From Mycoplasma zalophidermidis (GTDB lineage: Bacteria > Bacillota_I > Bacilli_A > Mycoplasmatales > Metamycoplasmataceae), in the NCBI RefSeq assembly GCF_018913985.1, contig NZ_JAHMHK010000001.1, positions 310,001-374,000 on the forward strand: DNA of 64,000 nucleotides, in the 5' to 3' direction. The position numbers and the translations under genes were made by a program. The notes beneath the pieces are model-generated. The model saw nothing but the letters and a program-made list of their open reading frames with translations. It searched no databases and was not told the DNA's origin. Of this stretch, positions 57,263 through 64,000 are shown piece by piece (the stretch's first letter is position 1; every line of letters begins with the position of its first letter).

Positions 57263-58979
57263 TATGAAAGTTGTTTATTATTTTTTCGATTTTTCTAAAA
57301 TTATAAAAATCTTCATATGATAATTTGATGTCAGGTTCGATTCCATCTTCAATTTGAGTACGATTCTTATTCAAAAATAAGTTATTTGAAGATATCGCGA
57401 CAGAGGTCCCATCAGCCAAAACAGTAGGCATAATTGAGGCCATGCCCCCACCAGTTTTTGTGCCAATTATTAAACCTAAATTAAAATCTTTAACTATTGA
57501 AGTGAGCAAATTTGCAGCACTGAATGTGTTATTGCTTACTAATAAAACTATTTGCTTACTTTTCAGTATATTTTTTGCTTTTGTAAAGTTTTCCCCTAAG
57601 TATTCACTATTGAATTTGGTATTTGATATTGTAGATTTCATTAGAGATTCATTTAAATCATTATAATTATAGAATGATATTTCCTTATCTTTTGATAGTA
57701 GTTTAGCAATTCATAACATTATCGATAAGTCACCACCACCATTAGTTGATAAATCAATAATTACATTATTGATATCTTTGTTCTTTTCTAAGTTTAAAAT
57801 CGAAGATAAAAATAATTTTTTTAATTGAATATTTTGTCCTTTTACATTAATGTTTTCAGCAAATTCATCAAAAGAAATAAATAAATTATTTCTCAAATAA
57901 CCAAAGAAATTAGTGTTTTGAGTACTATTCTCTAAGAGCATAGATCGTTTATTTTTTAATTCGATATCTAATTTTGTATACAATTTTCTTTTATTGCTTT
58001 GTTCATGATATTTAATATGATAGTTGAATAATGATGGAGTAATAATATTAGAATGTAAATCATTTAAATTATTGAAGAAATTAAAATATGACCTTGTGTA
58101 ATTATCGGGATTAATATTTAATATCGCCTCCTTATATTTATCAAGCATTGCATCCCATGATGTGTATTCATAATACTTATTTAAGCCGTAATAATTGTTC
58201 ATAAGAAATTTTAACGAATTATAAGAGTCTTCTCTAATTCCCTTGAAAGGCGGGATTCCAGGAAAAGCGAAATTAAAAAAATTTACGAATTCTTTATTAT
58301 CGAAATTTACAATTTTTTGGAAAAGTTGATATTTCCTTCCATCGTAATATAAATTAATATAGTTAGGCGACAAAAACAAGGCATTAAATATGTAATAAGG
58401 TATTAAAATGTCATTTTCATAAGCAAGTATTTTGAATCCATATTCGCTTGTTTTTATTTTCTTATCAACTCCAAAATCACACACTTTTTTATTAATTAAG
58501 ATGCGATCACCAAATACATCAACATAATTATCAACCTCTTGAGGTTTATTTTTACTATATTTTTTTATAATTATTTCATCATTAACTGCGTTGATTGTAA
58601 TGTCTGGTCCATCATATTTATTTAAGATATTTATTGTACCCGGTGTTTCGTTTTTGTCTATTTTCCAGTATTTTTTAAACGCTTGCAGAGATTTTTTTAT
58701 TTTGATATAGGGTGATGCATTACCTTCAGTGTAATAATTAATATTGCTGTATGTTTTGCTCGGGTCATTTAAATCAAAATTAAAAAAATCTGCTTTTTTA
58801 GTTATGTGTAATACTTGGTTTTTTTCGTCAATACTGTTAAAATTCTGTTCATTTTTATACACCGATGATGAAATATCATTGATTTTATTAGAACATGATG
58901 AAGAAATTACAAAAACAGAAGAAATAGAAGCTAAATTAAATGTATTTATAATTTTTGTAAATTTCAAACTCTTTTTCAT
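57246..58979 (-). CDS. S41 family serine protease lipoprotein
   Basis: 577-aa lipoprotein with lipobox Cys29 (VISSSC) and the ATG at 58979 following GAAGGGAC. The C-terminal S41 domain has NTFSAANLL with probable nucleophile Ser487, GTKTGGGMAS and EDGIEPDIKLSYED; an NLNDLHS segment holds the likely general-base His. It shares the plan of the gene at 29366, including the N-terminal half of unknown fold. The two are distant paralogues. It may trim surface or host proteins. Confidence 0.85.
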
Positions 58980-59063
58980 TGTTTTGTCCCTTCTTTTTAA
59001 GCTCAAACAATTTTAAATTGAACCATTTTTTATCTTTATTATCCATTTAATTTATATTTTAAC

Positions 59064-59069
59064 TATAAT
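59064..59069 (+). promoter_or_regulatory. -10 box of the gmk operon
   Basis: TATAAT 9 nt before the gmk ATG at 59079, with no Shine-Dalgarno sequence; the transcript is probably leaderless or nearly so. Confidence 0.55.
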
Positions 59070-59078
59070 ATTATAACT

Positions 59079-59672
59079 ATGTATGATAAATCTAAAAAGA
59101 AACCTATTATTATCTTTGTCGGTCCTAGTGGAGTAGGTAAAGGTACAATCGAACAAATTTTATTTACTAAAGAGGAGTTAAAACTTAAATTATCTGTATC
59201 CGCAACAACTAGAAGTCCTCGTGTTGGCGAAATTGACGGTTTACATTATTTTTTTATTTCAAAGGATGATTTTAAATCTAAGATTGAAAAAAACGAATTA
59301 TTAGAATATAGTTTTCATTTTGATAACTATTATGGTACTTTGTGTAGTGAAATAGACCGTATACATAATGAGAATAAAATCCCTTTTCTAGAAATTGAGA
59401 CATATGGAGCAAAACAAATTCTTCAAAATCAAGAAAGTACGGAAAAATATAACATAATTACAGTATTTATATTACCGCCTTCTTTTGATGATTTAAAATA
59501 CAGAATCATTGGCAGAAACACTGAAACTCAAGCCGATATTAACAAAAGACTTAAAAAAGCGCAGGAAGAATTGGCTGACAAGGATATTTTTAAATACAAC
59601 GTTGTTAACGATGATCCAATCAGAGCGGCTGAAGAAATAGAAAAACTTTTAATGAGAGAGTTGTATGAATAA
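59079..59672 (+). CDS. gmk: Guanylate kinase
   Basis: 197 aa, makes GDP from GMP. The P-loop GPSGVGKGT is near residue 14, then TTRSPRVGEIDGLHYFF. It opens a five-gene operon; the next gene starts within its end (8-nt overlap). Confidence 0.96.
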   Translation: MYDKSKKKPIIIFVGPSGVGKGTIEQILFTKEELKLKLSVSATTRSPRVGEIDGLHYFFISKDDFKSKIEKNELLEYSFHFDNYYGTLCSEIDRIHNENKIPFLEIETYGAKQILQNQESTEKYNIITVFILPPSFDDLKYRIIGRNTETQADINKRLKKAQEELADKDIFKYNVVNDDPIRAAEEIEKLLMRELYE

Positions 59673-60435
59673 TTTTGGTGAGTTGAGTGTTGTAGGTAAT
59701 ATTAGAACTGAAAATCAAGATAAAACAGGTATTTTTCTAAAAAAAGATTGCGGTATGCTGATTTTATGTGATGGTATGGGAGGTCATTTTGGGGGAGCGT
59801 TTGCCTCAAATATCACTGTTAATGTTTTCAATGATAATTTTCAAAAATCTATCCCATTGGAAAGAAATGACATCTCATCATATGCAAAATGATTTAAAGA
59901 CTGTGTTGAACAGGCCCGAAGTGAAATGAAAAAATTAGGTGAAAATGATGAAGCTAAGATGGATATGGGGACTACGCTAACAGCCGCAATTTTTAGTACG
60001 AAACTAAATTTTTTATACATTTTTAATATCGGTGATTCTAGAACATGGGTTTTAACTAAATCAGGCGATTTGAAACAGATAACTATTGATCAAAATCTCT
60101 ATAATCGATTAATTCGAGAAGAAGGCATGTCAGAATTACAAGCTAAAAAGACCAGATTTAATACCGCTTTAACATCGGCATTAGGACCTCAAAAGAAAAC
60201 TAAAATTGAAATTTTTGATTTGAGCCAAGAAATTGAACGTGTTTATGGAATTTTATGTACTAGTGATGGTGTACATAATTTCATCGAAAAACCCGCAATT
60301 GAGTTGACATTAAAATCTGAATTGGACTCATTAAAAGCAGTTAAATCATTGGTAGAGACTGCATTAGAAAATCGTTCAACAGATAATGCTTCTGCAGTTT
60401 ACGCTGTCATAGCAGAAAATTCGGAATGGAGATAA
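59665..60435 (+). CDS. prpC: PP2C family serine/threonine phosphatase
   Basis: 256-aa metal-dependent phosphatase. NIRTENQDKTG, CDGMGGHFGG near residues 34-43, NIGDSRTW, and TSDGVHNF...DNASA are the family metal-binding motifs. Next to a cognate kinase, so it would reverse its phosphorylation. Two TGA Trp codons lie near residue 76. Confidence 0.93.
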
Positions 60436-60436
60436 A

Positions 60437-61423
60437 ATGACACCAAGCAAAAATAGTCATGTTTATACTAAATATAAAATTTTAGCCGCAATTGGTAGTG
60501 GTGGTTTTAGTAACGTTTTTAAGGTCGAATCACTAGAAAAACCGGGCGAAGTATATGCTCTAAAATATTTTGTTATTAAAAAAGATGGGGATATAGAAAC
60601 AACTACAAGAAGATTCAAACAAGAAATTGCCCTATATAAATCAATTAATTCATCAAGAATTGCGAAATATATTGATTCATACGTTAGTGACACTGAGCAG
60701 TATTTAGTTATGGAATTTATAGATGGAGATAGTTTAAAAACCAATATATCTAGAGGTGGTAAATTAATATCTAAAACTGCTGTGAATTATGCTATGCAAA
60801 TTGCTGAGGGTATAGGTGAAATTCATAGTTTTAAAATAATTCATAGAGATATTAAAAGCAATAACGTTATGGTAACACGCGATAGAAATATAAAGATTAT
60901 TGATTTTGGCTTAGCTCTTGGTGAAGACAGTCAAAGATTTACGCAAGATTCGAAAGTTATTGGTTCAGTATACTATATGGCTCCAGAGTTGTGTATGTCA
61001 GATAACAAACCAACGATTCAATCCGATATTTATGCATTAGGGATTTTACTTTTTGAAATGCTGACTGGATTTTATCCTTTTCGTGGGGCAGATGCAAGTG
61101 AAACATTGCGCAAACAAAAGCATTCGCAAATACCGGATATTACAAAAATTGTTGATGTTCCACAGTCTCTTGCTAATATTATTATTAAAGCTACTGCAAA
61201 GGACCCGAATAGTAGATACGCAAGTATGTGAAGTATGCGTGAAGACCTTAAAACATGTATTCATCCAGATAGATTTTATGAAAAACCACTTGATGTAAAA
61301 AAAATTCTGCCTAAACGAACATTGCAAGATTTTATTAATTCGAAGACGTTTTTAATTTCATCGATAGTACTTATATCGATATTAGTTGTTATTGGAATAA
61401 TATTATTGGTTATTTTGGTTTAG
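60437..61423 (+). CDS. Serine/threonine protein kinase (PknB/PrkC-type)
   Basis: 328 aa. The kinase domain (1-280) has GSGGFSNVFKVE, YALKYF with the catalytic Lys, HRDIKSNN with Asp138, DFGLAL with Asp156, and YMAPE. A single helix (about 302-325) ends the protein with almost nothing outside: the PASTA or other sensor domain of PrkC is absent. Starts 1 nt after the phosphatase stop. A TGA Trp is near residue 265. Confidence 0.94.
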
Positions 61424-61440
61424 AAATGGAGGAAGTTTCA

Positions 61441-62277
61441 TTGTTAGGAAAAATATATTCTTTAACTGGTGGTAAATATCATATTAAGGATGAGAAAGGA
61501 AATATGCATTTTTTGCCGGCAGCCGGTGTTTTTAGATATAAAAATATTGAACCGATTGTAGGTGATATAGTTGAATTTGAACACAACGGTTATATAAACA
61601 GCGTACGAAAACGAAAGAATTCATTTATCAGACCTAAAGTTGCAAATATTGATGCCATAATTGTTGTTATGTCTGTTGTTGAACCTACATTCCAATCTTA
61701 TTTAGTTGATAAATATTTAGCATTCATAGAATCGAATGATATTGAGCCCATAATTTTTGTAACTAAGGTTGATTTATCCATTAGTGATTGAAAACAAGAA
61801 TATCAGACTATGGGTTATAGAATTTTTGAAATAGATTACAACAATAGTGAAACATTGAAAAATGTAGAGCTAATATTCAAGGGTCGTGTAATCTCTTTAA
61901 TGGGACAATCAGGAGTTGGAAAAACAACATTTATTAATTGAATTGCTGGAACTAATTTTGAAACTCAGGAAATATCAAAATTTGCAAATAGGGGTAAGCA
62001 TACTACTAGAATTGTGCAAATTATTGACATTCTAGGAGGACAGTTGATTGATACACCCGGTTTTTCTAGTTTTGATATTAATTTAACAAAAATCCAACTT
62101 GCTCAGTCTTTTAAACAATTTAGGGAATTTGGTCAAATGTGCAAATTTAAATCATGTCTGCACATTAACGAGCCTGAAGAATATTGCAATATAAAAATTC
62201 AAGTTAAAAATGGTATCATTCCTCAGTTTAGATATAAAAATTACATAAAAATGGCGAAGGAGGCTAAAAATGATTAA
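61441..62277 (+). CDS. rsgA: Small ribosomal subunit biogenesis GTPase RsgA
   Basis: 278-aa circularly permuted GTPase acting in 30S maturation. An OB domain (1-65) is followed by G4 TKVD, G1 GQSGVGKTT and G3 DTPGF, then the zinc site C-x5-C-x-H...C. The TTG start at 61441 is preferred because GGAGG lies 8 nt upstream and gives the family start MLGKIYS; an in-frame ATG at 61426 lacks a ribosome binding site. Fourth gene of the operon. Confidence 0.93.
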
Positions 62278-62929
62278 AAAATATGTAACACCATCATTAT
62301 TAAATGTTCAAAAAGACCAAAGGATTGAAATGGCTAAAACTTTGATTTCAGAAGGTATTGAATGAATTCATTATGATGTAATGGATGGAAAATTTGTCCC
62401 AAATACTGCGATACAATTAGAAGAAATTATTGAAATAAAAAAAATAGCACCACAACATTTTATGGATGCTCATTTAATGGTTGAAAATCCATTGGATTAT
62501 ATTGATAAGTTTAAGGATGTAGTTGATATTGTGACTATTCATTATGAGGCGACTAGTAATGATGAACTATTGTCTTTTTTAAAAGACAACTATCACGAAT
62601 GTCGTATCGGTTTGGCTATTAAACCGGCCACCAGTGTTTCTGAAATACAGGAATTATTACCGTATCTGTCACTAGTTTTAGTTATGTCGGTTGAACCTGG
62701 CGCCGGTGGACAAAAATTTATTCCAACAGCATTAGAAAAAATCTCTCTTTTAAAAAATATCAGATCAAAAAATCAATATCAATTTTTAATTCAAGTGGAT
62801 GGCGGAATAAATGATTCAACCGGACCTCAATCATTCAAAGCGGGTGCCGATGCGTGCGTGGCTGGAACATTTCTAATTAAATCGCCAGTTAAAGACACTA
62901 TTAATTCAATTATCAATAATAAACTTTAA
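62270..62929 (+). CDS. rpe: Ribulose-phosphate 3-epimerase
   Basis: 219 aa, pentose phosphate pathway TIM barrel. TPSLLNV, HYDVMDGKFVPN, DAHLMVENP, MSVEPGAGGQKF and VDGGIN are the conserved strands and metal/phosphate sites. GAAGGAGG precedes the ATG, 8 nt inside rsgA. Confidence 0.96.
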
Positions 62930-62970
62930 TAAAATTGGTTTTTCCATAAAAAAATGTCATATTAGTTATA

Positions 62971-63017
62971 TCTGCCTTAAGAATAAAATAATTTTTTCAT
63001 AAGGTAGATTTTTTATA
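62971..63017 (+). terminator. Terminator of the gmk-rpe operon
   Basis: TCTGCCTTA pairs with TAAGGTAGA around a 20-nt loop, followed by a T-run. The long loop makes it moderate. Confidence 0.6.
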
Positions 63018-63071
63018 TAAAATTGTTTTCAGGTAAATAAAATTATATTTATCTAAAGAGGAAAACTAAAA

Positions 63072-64000
63072 ATGAACAGAAAATTAATAATTAATTTTAT
63101 AACAGCTGGTACTTCAGTCGCTATACCTTTGTCTATATCAGCTTCTTGTAAAAATAAAGAGCAACAAAAAGTAAACTTTGAAGCGGCAAATGCAAATATG
63201 AGTATTGCTTTCAAGAATTCTAACACTAAAACTTTTGATTCTGTAACTAATGCGGAAATATCTAATTCCAATAATTATTTAATTAATAACATTGTCGAAG
63301 GTTTTGAATTTATTTTTCATTCTGCCAAAAAACTGGCCGATAAAATAGAAGTTAAATATGAACTTAAATTTAACGATAAAAAATCGAAAATATTTGTAAA
63401 AAGTATCGAAAAATCTCAGTTTAAAATTTTAGATAGTAATGATACAGAGAAAAAAATGGATTTCTCAAATATTGTACGTAAGATTAGTTATGTCAATCAA
63501 GAAAAAAAGGTGTTCAATTTAATTAATGATCAAGAATTATTAAAACCCGAGAATTTTGTTCCCGATATTAAGAATGGTTTTGAATTTATTTTTCATTCTG
63601 CCAAAAAACTGGCCGATAAAATAGAAGTTGAATATTCTATTAAATCAAAAACAGATTTAATAGAATCGAAGAAGATGGTTATTTCTATCGAAAAATCTAA
63701 CTTTATGCCTGAAAAAGAGTTTCTGAATAATTTAGCAAAGAAAATAGAAATAAAATATCAAAACTCTTCTAATATTACTTTCTGGAATGCAACTAAAAAT
63801 CCTGATTCAATTAAAAATAATATAGTATTCACTGGTTTAGAAGAAAATTATCAAATCTCTAACGAAAATATATCTAAAACAAACGATAAAATAAAAGTTA
63901 GTTTTAAATTAAAAAACCAACTTTTAGGTGAGTCTGATTTAGTTACTAAAACTATAGACAGCACTGAATTTATGAAGAAATCAAATGAGGAAATCAAAAG
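63072..64000 (+). CDS. Repeat-containing surface lipoprotein (3' end outside window)
   Basis: Lipoprotein with Cys26 in SISASC and GAGGAAA before the ATG. A 54-bp stretch coding GFEFIFHSAKKLADKIEV is repeated exactly at 63300-63353 and 63576-63629 (residues 77-94 and 169-186, 92 codons apart). Each unit begins a beta-rich domain of about 90 residues; a third, diverged unit starts near residue 225. The plan resembles lipoprotein-17-type variable surface proteins; family assignment is uncertain. The frame is open at the window end. Confidence 0.8.
   Translation, partial: MNRKLIINFITAGTSVAIPLSISASCKNKEQQKVNFEAANANMSIAFKNSNTKTFDSVTNAEISNSNNYLINNIVEGFEFIFHSAKKLADKIEVKYELKFNDKKSKIFVKSIEKSQFKILDSNDTEKKMDFSNIVRKISYVNQEKKVFNLINDQELLKPENFVPDIKNGFEFIFHSAKKLADKIEVEYSIKSKTDLIESKKMVISIEKSNFMPEKEFLNNLAKKIEIKYQNSSNITFWNATKNPDSIKNNIVFTGLEENYQISNENISKTNDKIKVSFKLKNQLLGESDLVTKTIDSTEFMKKSNEEIK
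63300..63629 (+). repeat. Exact 54-bp direct repeat within the lipoprotein gene
   Basis: GGTTTTGAATTTATTTTTCA and the following 34 bases are identical at 63300 and 63576, in frame and 276 bp apart, while the DNA between is diverged. Confidence 0.9.

Overview
This window comes from a mollicute of the Mycoplasma hominis lineage (Metamycoplasma/Mycoplasmopsis type). TGA must be read as tryptophan: nearly every conserved gene carries in-frame TGA codons at expected Trp positions. The DNA is very AT-rich, surface lipoproteins are numerous, and the locus encoding P80, P60 and HinT is present. No transposase, phage gene, rRNA or CRISPR array is visible, so this is mostly a chromosomal core segment with lineage-specific surface and membrane genes between conserved operons.

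Layout. 1-2.4 kb: two tandem P4-type acid phosphatase lipoproteins (first cut by the window edge). 2.6-4.9 kb: rlmH and mnmG. 5.0-10.0 kb: a complete carbohydrate-type ABC importer (ATPase, two permeases, lipoprotein). 10.1-13.1 kb: a HAD phosphatase, cysteine aminopeptidase C and a second HAD phosphatase, then a frameshifted TM2 gene behind a 19-A tract. 13.8-15.1 kb: rpsP-trmD-rplS behind a leader with alternative hairpins. 15.1-16.6 kb: two unknown genes. 16.7-20.5 kb: P80-P60-hinT. 20.6-21.2 kb: tdk. 21.4-25.5 kb: a rearranged patch with a broken AEC transporter gene, an intact TM2 gene, a duplicated 3' end of the leucyl aminopeptidase gene fused to a remnant of a second AEC gene, and the intact aminopeptidase gene. 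25.6-28.1 kb: a fused phosphocholine cytidylyltransferase/choline kinase and an EamA transporter, resembling licC-licA-licB. 28.3-31.2 kb: an ECF S component and an S41 protease lipoprotein. Four tRNAs (Arg, Gln, Tyr, His) are present.

32.3-40.6 kb: a BI-1-like protein, prs-rsmG, an unknown three-gene cluster, a third HAD phosphatase, rlmD, a probable small RNA and lysS. 40.7-43.5 kb: the replication proteins DnaI and DnaB, coaE and a YigZ-family gene. 43.9-45.5 kb: tail-anchored proteins of unknown role around a 32-bp palindrome. 45.6-50.1 kb: rpoE, fba, cdsA and an ABC-2 exporter. 50.4-52.0 kb: pyrH-frr and a membrane protein. 52.1-57.1 kb: an ABM-domain protein, metG, trmN6, rnr and secG. 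57.2-59.0 kb: a second S41 protease lipoprotein. 59.1-62.9 kb: gmk-PP2C-PknB-rsgA-rpe. 63.1 kb to the end: a repeat-containing lipoprotein cut by the edge.

The genes cover translation and RNA modification, nucleotide supply, peptide and sugar use, membrane lipid and probable phosphocholine decoration, and a phosphorylation switch. Many genes start without a Shine-Dalgarno sequence and have a TATAAT-like box 6-9 nt before the ATG, which indicates widespread leaderless transcription.
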